Below, piece by piece: positions 27,617-36,523 of a stretch of 64,000 nt of DNA. Below the pieces are notes generated by a model. That model was not told the DNA's origin. It searched no databases and worked only from the letters and a program-made list of their open reading frames with translations. Each line of letters starts with the position of its first letter. Position 1 is the stretch's first letter. The stretch is from Arcobacter sp. (GTDB lineage: Bacteria > Campylobacterota > Campylobacteria > Campylobacterales > Arcobacteraceae). The position numbers and the translations under genes are program-made. The stretch covers positions 310,001-374,000 of the forward strand of contig PKUK01000001.1 of assembly GCA_002869535.1 (NCBI GenBank), given 5' to 3'.

Positions 27617-28766
27617 AACAACTCTTCTTACCTTGGGAGTTACTTCATTATTTGCCTCTTCTTTATTAGCAAATGGTGTATCAGTTGATGGTGCTGTAAA
27701 ATATCCAACTAAAGATGGTAAATATGGTCCTTATCATGTAAACACACAAGATGTTAAATATAACAATGGTAGAGAAGCTACTAAAAATGAAATTAATATT
27801 TGGAATATAGATGTAAAGCCAGATTTAAAAGATCTTCCAAAATATGATACAAAACATGGTAAACCAGTTATGGAAGATGGAAAACCAAAAATTGCAAAAG
27901 GTTCTGCTGAGTGGGGTGAAGAACTTTATGACAAAAACTGTGGTATGTGTCATGGTGAATTTGGTGCTGGTGGAAAAGGTTATCCTACACTTTCAGGTGG
28001 TAAAACAGCTGATTTAGTTATTCAAAGACTTAATCCTGCAGATAAATCACCAAATGCAAGTGTTGCATTAAAAACTGTTGGCTCTTACTGGCCATATGCT
28101 AGTACACTTTTTTGGTATATTCAAGACTCTATGCCATTTACTGCACCTAAAACTTTAACAAACAGTGAAGTTTATGCTATTACAGCTTTTTTACTTTCTG
28201 TTAATGAAATTGAAGTAGATGGAGAAGTTATAGATGAAGATTTTGTTTTAAGTAAAGAAAACTTTAATAAAATTGTTATGCCAAATGTGGATGGATTTTA
28301 CCCTGAGGTTAATACTAAAGACCCTCAACAAGGTGTAAAAAACATGACAGAACTTTTATCTAACCCTAAAATTTACGGTACTGGTACAAGATGTATGAAT
28401 GATTGTATTAAAGGTGATGTTAAGGAACTTTTGATGAGAATAAAGGTTGACTTAGCACCAAATGCCAATCAACCAATTACAGCTGAAAGAAGTTGGAAAG
28501 AACCTGCAAGTGAAAACTCTGGTGAAGACCCAGTTGTTTCAGGAAATTATGATACGTATTGTTCAGCATGTCACTCAAACAAAGCCATTGGTGCTCCTGT
28601 GATTGGAGATAAAGGTGCTTGGACAGAAGTTATGAGTAAGGGGATAGACACAGTTTATGAAAACGCTATCAATGGAATAAATGCTATGCCTCCAAAGGGT
28701 GGTACTGTTTTATCTGATGAAGAGTTTAAACAAATTGTAGACTATATGATTAACTCAAGCAAATAA
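27582..28766 (+). CDS. soxD: Dihaem cytochrome c SoxD, SoxC partner
   Basis: SoxD accepts electrons from SoxC in the periplasm. A signal peptide ends near LFASSLLANG. Two haem-binding motifs are present: CGMCH at residues 120-124 and CSACH at 327-331. Likely axial methionines lie in DSMPFTAP and GINAMPPKGG. At 394 residues the size is as expected for the dihaem form. AAAGGAG upstream of ATG 27582 supports this start inside soxC. soxX follows 11 bases later. Confidence 0.94.
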   Translation: MFKLENTTKKLKTTLLTLGVTSLFASSLLANGVSVDGAVKYPTKDGKYGPYHVNTQDVKYNNGREATKNEINIWNIDVKPDLKDLPKYDTKHGKPVMEDGKPKIAKGSAEWGEELYDKNCGMCHGEFGAGGKGYPTLSGGKTADLVIQRLNPADKSPNASVALKTVGSYWPYASTLFWYIQDSMPFTAPKTLTNSEVYAITAFLLSVNEIEVDGEVIDEDFVLSKENFNKIVMPNVDGFYPEVNTKDPQQGVKNMTELLSNPKIYGTGTRCMNDCIKGDVKELLMRIKVDLAPNANQPITAERSWKEPASENSGEDPVVSGNYDTYCSACHSNKAIGAPVIGDKGAWTEVMSKGIDTVYENAINGINAMPPKGGTVLSDEEFKQIVDYMINSSK

Positions 28767-28777
28767 AAGGAGAATAG

Positions 28778-29134
28778 ATGAAATTGATTAGAAATTTATT
28801 AATGGCATCGGCAGTTACTGGTGTACTTGCTTCAAGTGCATTAGCTAATGCTGATTTAGTAGCCCAAGGTGAAAAGATTTTTAACACTAAGAACTTAGGA
28901 AACTGTTTAGCATGTCATGCTGTTAATGGCAAAGAAATTAATGGACCAGGAAGTATGGGCCCAAAACTATCAGGTCTTACTTATTGGGATGAACAAACAC
29001 TTTATGATACGGTTTTTGATATTTATAGTGCAAGAGGTATTACAAATACTTCAATGCCATCATTTGGTAAGTCAGGATGGTTAAGTGATAGTCAAATAAA
29101 AGCAGTAGTTGCTTATTTAAAAACAGTTAAGTAA
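28778..29134 (+). CDS. soxX: Sulfur oxidation c-type cytochrome SoxX
   Basis: SoxX is the monohaem subunit of the SoxAX enzyme that joins thiosulfate to the SoxY cysteine. It has a signal peptide ending near SSALANA, one haem site CLACH (residues 43-47) followed by GPGSMGPKLSGL, and the axial methionine in TSMPSFGKSGWL. Length is 118 residues, within the small SoxX group. AAAAGGAG precedes its ATG. Confidence 0.93.
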   Translation: MKLIRNLLMASAVTGVLASSALANADLVAQGEKIFNTKNLGNCLACHAVNGKEINGPGSMGPKLSGLTYWDEQTLYDTVFDIYSARGITNTSMPSFGKSGWLSDSQIKAVVAYLKTVK

Positions 29135-29155
29135 TATTTTTAAAAAGGAAATAAA

Positions 29156-29608
29156 ATGAATAGAAGAAATTTTTTAAGTTTAGGTTTAGGTGCAGTTGCA
29201 GCAGCTTCACTAGCACCAACAGCATTGAGTGCAATTGATTTTAGAGAAACAAAACCAAAAGCATGGACTGCAACAAAAGTTGATGAAGCAATGACAGAAC
29301 TTTTTGGTACAGCAACAACTAGTGAATCAAAAGTAAAAATAAAAGCACCAGATATTGCAGAAAATGGTGCCGTTATTCCAATAACTGTATCTTCTAAGTT
29401 AGCTGGTTCTAAAGTAGCAATATTTCAAGATGCAAATCCAGAAGCTACAGTAGCTGTATTTACTGTTCCAAAAGGTGGAATTATTGATTATTCTTTCAGA
29501 ATTAAACTAGCAAAAACAGGAAAAGTTACAGCAGTAGTTGAAGCTGATGGTAAATTATATTCTGCTTCTAAAGAAGTAAAAGTTACTATTGGTGGATGTG
29601 GTGGTTGA
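29156..29608 (+). CDS. soxY: Thiosulfate oxidation carrier protein SoxY
   Basis: SoxY carries sulfur intermediates covalently on a cysteine at its flexible C-terminus, seen here as the ending GGCGG. A twin-arginine-type leader (MNRRNFLSLGLGAVAAASLA) directs export, probably together with SoxZ. The mature part has IPITVSSKLAGSKVAIF and the immunoglobulin-like strands of the family. It has 150 residues. It lies between soxX and soxZ as usual. Confidence 0.95.
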   Translation: MNRRNFLSLGLGAVAAASLAPTALSAIDFRETKPKAWTATKVDEAMTELFGTATTSESKVKIKAPDIAENGAVIPITVSSKLAGSKVAIFQDANPEATVAVFTVPKGGIIDYSFRIKLAKTGKVTAVVEADGKLYSASKEVKVTIGGCGG

Positions 29609-29675
29609 TTTAATTCCAACTACACAAACAATATTAAAATATAAAAAAATATAGAGAAAATATAAAGGAATTAAA

Positions 29676-29975
29676 ATGGCTAAAACAAGAATTAAAGCAA
29701 AAGAAAAAAAAGGTATAGTTACAGTTAAGGCTATGGCTAAACATGCAATGTTAAGTTACCAAGAAGCAAAAAGAGCTAAAAAAGAGGTTAACTTTATTAC
29801 TAATATTAAAGTGACATCAAATGGTGAAGTTGTATATGAAGTATCAACTAGTCAATTTTTATCTAAAAATCCATATGTTAAATTTAAATTTAAAGGAAAA
29901 TCAGGAGATGATTTAACTTTTACTTGGGTTGATTTAAAAGGTAAAACGCAATCTGACACGGTTACGATTAAATAA
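29676..29975 (+). CDS. soxZ: Thiosulfate oxidation carrier complex protein SoxZ
   Basis: SoxZ is the small partner of SoxY and has no signal peptide, being co-exported with SoxY. The sequence has KGIVTVKAMAKHAMLSYQEA, then VNFITNIKVTSNGEVVYEV and FKFKGKSGDDLTFTWVDLKG, all typical. It has 99 residues. AAAGGAAT precedes the ATG. It follows soxY by 67 bases. Confidence 0.94.
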   Translation: MAKTRIKAKEKKGIVTVKAMAKHAMLSYQEAKRAKKEVNFITNIKVTSNGEVVYEVSTSQFLSKNPYVKFKFKGKSGDDLTFTWVDLKGKTQSDTVTIK

Positions 29976-30021
29976 TTAATTACTAAATTTAGTAATTAAA
30001 TAAAATGACAAGGAGATATAA

Positions 30022-30948
30022 ATGTTATTGAAAATTGCAAAAACTACAGCTTTACTTGCTTTAACTGTTGGCGCTTTAAATAGTACTTTAAACGCTACAG
30101 ACTATGCAGCAACTGCTGAGAAAGATAGAGTAGAATTAGTAAAATATTTTGAAGCTAAATTCGAAGATCCTTTAAAAAACAGAGGTACTTTTTTCCCATA
30201 TTCAACTGATGAAGAGCTGGAAAATAGTATTGCAAAGGGTCTTAAATTTGAAGATTTTTCAAAAGGTAACTATGCTTATAATATTGATGGTAGAGGACAA
30301 TATGAAGATATTAAAGAGATGCCTCCATATGAAGATAGTATAGATGCTGGTGAAGCATTATGGAATACTACATTTACAAATGGTAAATCATTTGCTACAT
30401 GTTTTGAAACGCCAGAAGCAGCTGCTAACTATCCTTACTTTGACAAAGCTAGAAACGAAGTTGTATCTTTAACACAAGCTGTTAATGAGTGTTTAACATC
30501 AAATGGTGAAAAAGCATGGAATACAAAAAAAGGTGATATGGCTAAACTTCAAGGATATATGGCATTTTCAGCACAAGAAGCAGAAAAAGTTGTAGATGTA
30601 AAAATTGATTCACAAGCAGCAGCTGATGCATATGAAAGAGGGAAAGAGTATTACTATACACAAAGAGGTTATTTAAAGCTTAATTGTGCAGAATGTCATG
30701 TTTATGGTGCAGGTTTAAGAGTTAGAAATGAAAAACTATCTAAACTTCTTGGTCAAACAACTCACTTTCCTGTTTTCAGATTGAAATGGAAAGGTTTAGG
30801 AACTTTAGAGAGAAGAATGTCTGGATGTATTAAAGATGAAGGACAAGTTCCTCCAAAAGATACAAGTAATGAGATGAAAGAGTTACTATTCTTCATGGCC
30901 TATATGTCTAATGGTATGAAAATAGATGGTCCAGATATTAGAAAGTAG
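30022..30948 (+). CDS. soxA: Sulfur oxidation c-type cytochrome SoxA
   Basis: SoxA is the catalytic subunit of SoxAX. It has a signal peptide (cleavage near LNATDYAA), one canonical haem motif CAECH at residues 222-226, and the conserved FRLKWKGLGTLERRMSGC with the active-site ligand Cys269. The N-terminal domain keeps a cysteine in SFATCFETPEA but no CxxCH, so this is a monohaem SoxA. The length is 308 residues. AAGGAGAT precedes the ATG. The lipoprotein gene follows 12 bases later. Confidence 0.93.
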   Translation: MLLKIAKTTALLALTVGALNSTLNATDYAATAEKDRVELVKYFEAKFEDPLKNRGTFFPYSTDEELENSIAKGLKFEDFSKGNYAYNIDGRGQYEDIKEMPPYEDSIDAGEALWNTTFTNGKSFATCFETPEAAANYPYFDKARNEVVSLTQAVNECLTSNGEKAWNTKKGDMAKLQGYMAFSAQEAEKVVDVKIDSQAAADAYERGKEYYYTQRGYLKLNCAECHVYGAGLRVRNEKLSKLLGQTTHFPVFRLKWKGLGTLERRMSGCIKDEGQVPPKDTSNEMKELLFFMAYMSNGMKIDGPDIRK

Positions 30949-30960
30949 AGGGTAATAACT

Positions 30961-31392
30961 ATGAAAAAATTAACAACATTAATCGCAACTATAGGTTTAG
31001 CGGCAATTATAAGTGGATGTACATCTGAACCAAGTATTGCAAGTGCTACAAAATTGGATTTAAATACAGTTTGTAGTGTTGAAAAAAGTGGAATTAAAAG
31101 TGTAATTGAAACTGCTAAAACATACAATACAGTTGCACAAGCAAAAGGTTTAGAATTTAGAAGATTAGGTGTTAACAATAGTGATTTAATTGCATCAGTT
31201 GAAGAAGCAATTAAAACAGGAGCTAAAGAAGTTAATCCAAATGACTTTAAAGGTAAAACTTCAAAAACTAAATTAGATACTAATTTTGCAGCAGTGAGAG
31301 CTTGTAGATTTGCAGTAGTTGCTTTAATACAAGCTGACGAAGCAAAATCATCTTGGAGAGATGCTGTTCCAGGTGATGGTTTAAAATATTAA
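30961..31392 (+). CDS. Small lipoprotein, possible SoxK-like SoxAX-binding protein
   Basis: The signal peptide ends in a lipobox-like IISGC (Cys20), so the mature protein is probably lipid-anchored. The remaining 120 residues are mainly helical, with SVEKSGIKSVIETAKTYNTV and a C-terminal AKSSWRDAVPGDGLKY. The position directly after soxA and the closing WRD motif recall the small SoxAX-binding (SoxK/SAXB) proteins, but the match is weak. It is followed by a good terminator. I give no symbol because the identity is inferred from position. Confidence 0.6.
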   Translation: MKKLTTLIATIGLAAIISGCTSEPSIASATKLDLNTVCSVEKSGIKSVIETAKTYNTVAQAKGLEFRRLGVNNSDLIASVEEAIKTGAKEVNPNDFKGKTSKTKLDTNFAAVRACRFAVVALIQADEAKSSWRDAVPGDGLKY

Positions 31393-31405
31393 TTAACAAA
31401 AACTA

Positions 31406-31432
31406 AAGTCAAGGTTAGCCTTGGCTTTTTTT
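31406..31432 (+). terminator. Intrinsic terminator after the soxA-lipoprotein segment
   Basis: A 7-bp stem (GTCAAGG paired with CCTTGGC, one G-U pair) with a TTAG loop is followed by TTTTTTT. It ends or attenuates the soxC-to-lipoprotein transcript before the rhodanese-soxB segment. Confidence 0.8.
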
Positions 31433-31490
31433 ACGCATTATTTCATCCAAAAATAAAAAACAATGACAAGAAAACTAAAAGGGGTATAGT

Positions 31491-32141
31491 ATGACAATGT
31501 TAAAAAAAATAGCAATAGCTGCGCTGATTTCAGGAATTTGTGCAAGTTCAAGTTTAGCTGAGGGGACTACTAAATTTGTTCCAATTTCTAAAGGTGTAAA
31601 ATCTATTGAGATGAATCTAAATGGTGAAAAATTTACTTTAATGAGAAATCAAACTGCAGGAAATAAAATTTCACCACTTTATGAAACAACAAATAGAGGG
31701 GTTTCTCAACCTATGATAATAGCTGAAGGTGTTGAAACTGTTGGTGAGTTAGAGTTTATAGAGTTAATGAAAAAAGCTCAAACTGATGACACAATTGCAG
31801 TTATAGATTCAAGAAAGCCAGGATGGTATGCAAAATTGAGAATTCCAGGGGCTATAAATGTTCCTTTTACAAACTTTAATGAAAAAGCAACAGCTATTGA
31901 AATGATGGAAGATGAGATGGGAGTTGTTCAAAAAGAAGATGGAACTTTAGATTTTTCTGAAGCAAAAACATTAGCTTTATACTGTAATGGATATTGGTGT
32001 GGACAAACTCCTGGTATGGTTAAAAATGCAAAATTTGCATTATTAAAAATGGGTTACCCAACAGAAAAAATTAAATACTATAGAGGTGGAATGCAAGCAT
32101 GGACATCTTTAGGATTTACTGTAGTTGGTTCGGGTAAATAA
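31491..32141 (+). CDS. Secreted rhodanese-domain protein of the sox cluster
   Basis: It is a periplasmic sulfurtransferase-type protein. A signal peptide of about 24 residues is followed by one rhodanese domain. The active-site loop is LYCNGYWCGQTPGMV, with Cys165 the likely catalytic residue and Cys170 beside it. The KIKYYRGGMQAWTSLGFTV ending is typical of secreted rhodaneses. It lies between the terminator and soxB, and GGGG is 6 bases before ATG 31491. It may handle sulfane sulfur released by the Sox system, an inference from context. Confidence 0.85.
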   Translation: MTMLKKIAIAALISGICASSSLAEGTTKFVPISKGVKSIEMNLNGEKFTLMRNQTAGNKISPLYETTNRGVSQPMIIAEGVETVGELEFIELMKKAQTDDTIAVIDSRKPGWYAKLRIPGAINVPFTNFNEKATAIEMMEDEMGVVQKEDGTLDFSEAKTLALYCNGYWCGQTPGMVKNAKFALLKMGYPTEKIKYYRGGMQAWTSLGFTVVGSGK

Positions 32142-32165
32142 TAAATATTTTAAAGGTTATTTAAA

Positions 32166-33932
32166 ATGAGTAAACTTAGTAGAAGAGAATTCGTATATAT
32201 GATGGCAGTACTTGGTGCTGCGCCAGTTTTTGCTAATTCACATACAAGAATGACAAATACTAATAAGTTGGAAGATTACTATAAACTAAAACCTTTTGGT
32301 AATGCAAGACTTATGCATATGACGGATTGTCACGCACAGCTATTACCTGTATATTTCAGAGAGCCAAGTGTAAATTTAGGTTTCTTTGGAAATTATTGTA
32401 AACCACCACATATCGTGGGTGAAAACTTTTTAGAGTATTATGGGTTAAAAGGCAATCCAAGACTTGAGTATGCATATACATGTGTTAATTTTGAGAAACA
32501 TGCAAAAGCTATGGGTAGAACTGGTGGTTTTGCTCAAATTAAAACTGTTGTTGACTTTTTAAAAAATAGTTTTGGTGCAGAAAAAACACTTTTATTAGAT
32601 GGTGGTGATACGTGGCAAGGATCTTGGACAGCACTTCAAACAAGAGGTAAAGATATGGTTGGTGCCATGAATTTACTTGGAGTTGATGTTGCTGTTGGAC
32701 ATTGGGAGTTTACTTATAGAGCCGAAGAAGTTTTAGAAAATGTAAAACTATTAAATGCTGAATTCCTTGCTCAAAATGTAAAAGTTAAAGAAGCTTCATT
32801 ATTTGAAGGTAATGTAGAAGCTTATGATGAGGATACAGGGCATGCTTTTAAACCATATACTATAAAAGAAGTAAATGGTTCAAGAATCGCAATTATCGGT
32901 CAAGCTTTTCCTTATACAACAATTGCAAACCCTCAAAGATTTATTCCTGATTGGAGTTTTTCAATTAATGATGACGGAATGCAAGATTTAGTTGATGAAA
33001 TAAGAGAGAGTGAAAAACCTGATGCTGTTGTTGTATTATCTCACAATGGTTTTGACACAGATAAAAAGATGGCAGAGGTTTGTACAGGTATAGACTTCAT
33101 AATGGGTGGACATACTCATGATGGTGTTCCAGAAGCTGTTCCTATTAAAAATGAAGAGGGTGTTACTTATGTTTGTAATGCAGGAAGTAATGGTAAGTTT
33201 TTAAATGTACTTGATTTAGATATTCAAAATGGAAAAATAAAAGATTTCAAATTTACTTTATTGCCAATTTTTTCTGATCTAATTCCAGAAGATAAAGAGA
33301 TGAAAAAATATATCGAAGATGTAAGAGCACCATTTAAAAAAGAGTTAACAAGAGAGATAGCAACTACTGATGAAACTCTATTTAGAAGAGGAAACTTTAA
33401 TGGTTCTTGGGATCAAATTATTTGTGATGCTTTAGTTGATGTAAAAGATGCAGAGATTTCTTTATCTCCAGGATTTAGATGGGGAACATCTGTTATGCCT
33501 GGTCAAGCTATTACATTTGATGATTTAACAACACAAACAGCTATGACTTATCCTGAAACTTATAGAAGAGGTATTACAGGAGAAGGAATTAAAGCTATTT
33601 TAGAAGATGTTGCCGACAACTTGTTTAATCCAGATCCATTTTATCAACAAGGTGGAGATATGGTAAGAACTGGTGGAATTTCTTATAGAATTAATCCTAC
33701 TGCTAAAATAGGTGATAGAATTTCAGATATAACACTTACTAGAAATTGAGAAAAACTTCATGCAAGTAAAGAGTATCAAGTTGCAGGTTGGTCTACTGTT
33801 GGTTCAAAATCACCAGGGGAGCCAGTTTGGGAGACTGTTGAGACATATCTAAAAAGTATTAAACATGTTAAAAACTTAAAAGTTGATACTCCAGATATTG
33901 TTGGAATAAAAGGTAATCCAGGGATTGTCTAA
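32166..33932 (+). pseudogene. soxB: Sulfate thiol esterase SoxB, interrupted near the 3' end by in-frame TGA
   Basis: SoxB is a dimanganese hydrolase that releases sulfate from SoxY. It has a Tat-type leader (SRREFVYMM), metal-binding blocks MTDCHAQL, LDGGDTWQGS, VGHWEFTYR, LSHNGFD and GGHTHDG, and a C-terminal 5'-nucleotidase domain. A single TGA at 33747-33749 (codon 528 of 588) follows LTRN. The same frame continues with EKLHASKEYQVAGWSTVGSK to 33932. In SoxB homologues a Gly is usual at this point, so GGA to TGA is the simplest explanation. The truncated product has every metal ligand but loses about 60 C-terminal residues, which probably destabilises the second domain. Confidence 0.88.
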
Positions 33933-33937
33933 TCTTC

Positions 33938-33977
33938 AAAATTGAAAAAGTACAGTTACCTGTACTTTTCTCAATTT
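33938..33977 (+). terminator. Hairpin after soxB, likely terminator
   Basis: A long imperfect stem pairs AAATTGA and AAGTACAG with CTGTACTT and TCAATTT around a TTAC loop. It lies directly after the soxB frame. The following sequence is A-rich rather than T-rich, so termination strength is uncertain. Confidence 0.55.
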
Positions 33978-34026
33978 AAAATGTAGTTAATGAACTCTAT
34001 TTTAAATTAAGAAACAAGGAAGATTG

Positions 34027-34830
34027 ATGCTATTTAGGTTTATGATACTTTTTGTATTTATATTTACTTCAAGTTTATTAGCAGATTATGAAGAGGGTAA
34101 AAAGATATTTGATGAGAAATGTTCTTCTTGCCATGGAAGTTATATCTCTATTTCAAGTTTAAAAACAAATTTTTTTGAAAAGAAGAATATGTTATATAAC
34201 TTGGATACTCCTACTGAAAATATGTTAGCTTATGCAATAATGGATAGCTCTAAAAAGATAGGTGACCCCGAAGATCCTGAGATGAGAGTTATAGAAATAG
34301 AAGAGTTTCTAAAAAGTTATTTAGCTAATCCTGACTTAAACAATAGTGTTTGTGACCCCATGATAACAAAGTATTATAAGAAAAAAGAGCCTATGAAAAT
34401 AAGTGACGAAGAGGCTAATAATTTAGCACACTATTTTATGGAATATAAAAAACAATGGGAACTAGAACATCCAAAAGCTATAAAAGTTTTAGAAGATGGT
34501 TATGAAGAAGATAAGATCTTAAAAGAGGCAAAAGAACTAGATAAAACAGTTATTGTATATGCTACTTCAAAAACATGTTATTTTTGTAAAAAGATGAAAA
34601 AAGAAGTTTTAGATTTAGAAGATATACAAACTATGATTGATAAAAACTTTATTTTTTTGGAAGTTGATGTAGATAGTGTTGAATTGCCTTTTAATTTAAA
34701 AAAGAGCTTTTATGGAATGACACCTACTTTTTTCTTTGTATCCAATAAAAACGAACTTTTAAACACATATCCAGGAGCTTGGGTAAAAGATGATTTTATT
34801 CAAATTTTAAAGGAAAATATTAATAAATGA
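34027..34830 (+). CDS. Fusion of a c-type cytochrome domain and a thioredoxin-like domain (SoxW-like)
   Basis: A secreted protein with a signal peptide of about 20 residues, then a small cytochrome-like domain with one haem motif CSSCH (residues 32-36), and a C-terminal thioredoxin fold with TCYFCKKM (Cys184, Cys187) and GMTPTFFFV with the cis-proline. The domain order suggests electron exchange between haem and a dithiol. SoxW-type thioredoxins of sox clusters keep SoxY or related proteins reduced. I chose ATG 34027 because AAGGA is at the best spacing; TTG 34024 is the alternative. It overlaps the MOSC gene by 4 bases. Confidence 0.8.
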   Translation: MLFRFMILFVFIFTSSLLADYEEGKKIFDEKCSSCHGSYISISSLKTNFFEKKNMLYNLDTPTENMLAYAIMDSSKKIGDPEDPEMRVIEIEEFLKSYLANPDLNNSVCDPMITKYYKKKEPMKISDEEANNLAHYFMEYKKQWELEHPKAIKVLEDGYEEDKILKEAKELDKTVIVYATSKTCYFCKKMKKEVLDLEDIQTMIDKNFIFLEVDVDSVELPFNLKKSFYGMTPTFFFVSNKNELLNTYPGAWVKDDFIQILKENINK

Positions 34831-35276
34831 GATTCATAGGAAAAGTTTTAGATACATTTAGTGCAAAAAAAGACTCACAAAGCTCTATGCCAAGACCTAA
34901 AACAGATTTTTTAAATCTAATTGAAGGTTATGGTATTCAAAATGATAAATTTGCACAAAAAGACTTGGATAAAACAGTTATGATTTTAGGACTTAATAGT
35001 TATGAAAAATCTAAGCAAAGTGGTATATCTTTGGAGTTTGGTAGTTTAGGAGAAAATATTATATTTGATTTTAACCCACATGATTTTGACATAGGAACTA
35101 CCTTTGTGATTGGGGAAAGTGAAATAAAAATAACTGAAAAATGCACCATATGTAATCATTTATCTATTTTTGATAAACAATTACCAAAAATAGTAAAAGA
35201 TTGTAGAGGATTGTATTGTAAGATATTAAAAAATGGTACAATTAAAAAAGATTTTGAGGTTTATATAAAGGAATAA
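34827..35276 (+). CDS. MOSC-domain protein
   Basis: It is a 149-residue single-domain MOSC protein. Recognisable parts are SLEFGSLGENIIFD, corresponding to the GxxGENI block, and the cysteine-bearing EKCTICNHLSIFDKQLPKIV. MOSC domains bind molybdenum cofactor or carry sulfur on a cysteine; stand-alone forms such as YiiM detoxify N-hydroxylated bases. No signal peptide is present, so it acts in the cytoplasm. Its place in the sox cluster next to a molybdenum-dependent SoxC is suggestive only. Confidence 0.78.
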   Translation: MRFIGKVLDTFSAKKDSQSSMPRPKTDFLNLIEGYGIQNDKFAQKDLDKTVMILGLNSYEKSKQSGISLEFGSLGENIIFDFNPHDFDIGTTFVIGESEIKITEKCTICNHLSIFDKQLPKIVKDCRGLYCKILKNGTIKKDFEVYIKE

Positions 35277-35277
35277 T

Positions 35278-35715
35278 ATGAAGAGTTTTATTTTAGTTAT
35301 TTTATTAACAGTTATGGGATTTTCTAGTTCAGAGTTTAGTGATCCAAAGCCTACTTTTGATAATCCAAGAAGAGTTGTATTTCAATTATATGATTCAGAG
35401 GTAGCTAAGGTAAATCATAATTTAAGTTCAATTTATAATATCTTAAAAGAGTATCCTGCTGAAACATTAAAAGTTGTAGTAGTAACCTATGGAAATGGAA
35501 TGAGAGCTTTAAAAAAAGATTATGATAAAGCTACTTTAAAAAGAATAGTTTCTTTGATGGAGTATGATGTAGAGTTTATAGGTTGTAGAAACACTATGGA
35601 AACAATGAAATGGACAGAAGATGATTTTATTGATGATGTCTCATATGTTCAAGCGGGTATAGTAGATTTAATCGAACGAAAATTTGCAGGATATGTAGGC
35701 GTTATAGCTTATTAA
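35278..35715 (+). CDS. Secreted DsrE-like sulfur-relay family protein
   Basis: It has a signal peptide (about 18 residues) and a DsrE/DsrF-like fold: FDNPRRVVFQLYDSEVAKV, LKVVVVTYGNGMRALKKDY and VEFIGCRNTMETM, with one conserved cysteine at the usual position. The ending SYVQAGIVDLIERKFAGYVGV is typical of secreted members found in sulfur-oxidation clusters. A periplasmic sulfur-carrier role is plausible but unproven. It follows the MOSC gene by 1 base. Confidence 0.78.
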   Translation: MKSFILVILLTVMGFSSSEFSDPKPTFDNPRRVVFQLYDSEVAKVNHNLSSIYNILKEYPAETLKVVVVTYGNGMRALKKDYDKATLKRIVSLMEYDVEFIGCRNTMETMKWTEDDFIDDVSYVQAGIVDLIERKFAGYVGVIAY

Positions 35716-35732
35716 TTTAAAGGAGTTTAAAC

Positions 35733-36518
35733 ATGAAAAGATTATTTTTAATAATTACAATATTGGTTTTAGTGTCATTGAATGTACAAGCAGAAAAAAT
35801 TAATCATGAAGATTGTTTAGAAAAAGGTGAGAACTTTTTATTTGCAGGTGGAGAGTGTATTCAATATTTTACTAGTAAAGGTGATAGGGAAGGGTATTTA
35901 AATATTTTAGTTCATGGTACTTGGCCAGATGGAACAAATACTTTAGGTAGATACTCTCCTTTTGCTGAAATACTATCTTTTAATACGGATATTACAACAG
36001 TTGCAGTAGCACTTCCTGGATATTCTAATTCATCAACTAATAATTTTACAGCTTTAGCACATGAAGGTGTAAAAAATTTAGCAGCAAAAGAAGAATATAT
36101 ACATTTTTTATCAGACTTAGTAAAAGAGTTAAAGTATAGATTTGAAGCCCAAACAGTAACCTATATAGGACACAGTGCTGGTGCTATGATGGGTGGAACC
36201 CTGACAGGTTTTGAACCAAATTTAATTAATAATGCCGTTTTAGTTGGCGGTAGATATAATATCCATGAAGAGGATAAAGCTACAGGTCTAGTATCAATTG
36301 TGGATGTAATTGACGAGGTAAGTAAAGATACAAAATTTTTATTAATATATGGAGAAAAAGATAAAATATCTCCTGCTAAAGTTACTAAAAACTTTTATGA
36401 ATTAGCATCTAAAAAAGGTTTAGATGTAAAAATAGTAGAAGTTAAAAATGGTGTTCACTTAGATTTAGATATGACTGATACTTCAGTAGAAGCTATAATT
36501 AATCTTTTAGAAGAATAG
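35733..36518 (+). CDS. Secreted alpha/beta hydrolase
   Basis: A signal peptide (residues 1-20) precedes an alpha/beta-hydrolase domain. The oxyanion region NILVHGTWPDGTN, the nucleophile elbow YIGHSAGAMMGG with its Ser, the Asp in LIYGEKDKISPAKV and the His in VKNGVHLDLD make a complete catalytic triad. It has 261 residues. It closes the run of genes after soxB and is preceded by AAAGGAG. The substrate is unknown. Confidence 0.8.
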   Translation: MKRLFLIITILVLVSLNVQAEKINHEDCLEKGENFLFAGGECIQYFTSKGDREGYLNILVHGTWPDGTNTLGRYSPFAEILSFNTDITTVAVALPGYSNSSTNNFTALAHEGVKNLAAKEEYIHFLSDLVKELKYRFEAQTVTYIGHSAGAMMGGTLTGFEPNLINNAVLVGGRYNIHEEDKATGLVSIVDVIDEVSKDTKFLLIYGEKDKISPAKVTKNFYELASKKGLDVKIVEVKNGVHLDLDMTDTSVEAIINLLEE

Positions 36519-36523
36519 AATTT

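Noticed and set aside
6008-33749. Recoding of TGA as Gly or selenocysteine
   Set aside because: TGA ends several intact genes in the window (for example the permease, marC, soxY and the Cu/Zn-type permease). The disrupted chemoreceptor and flagellin-like gene have TAA instead. No selenocysteine-insertion hairpin was seen after the stops.
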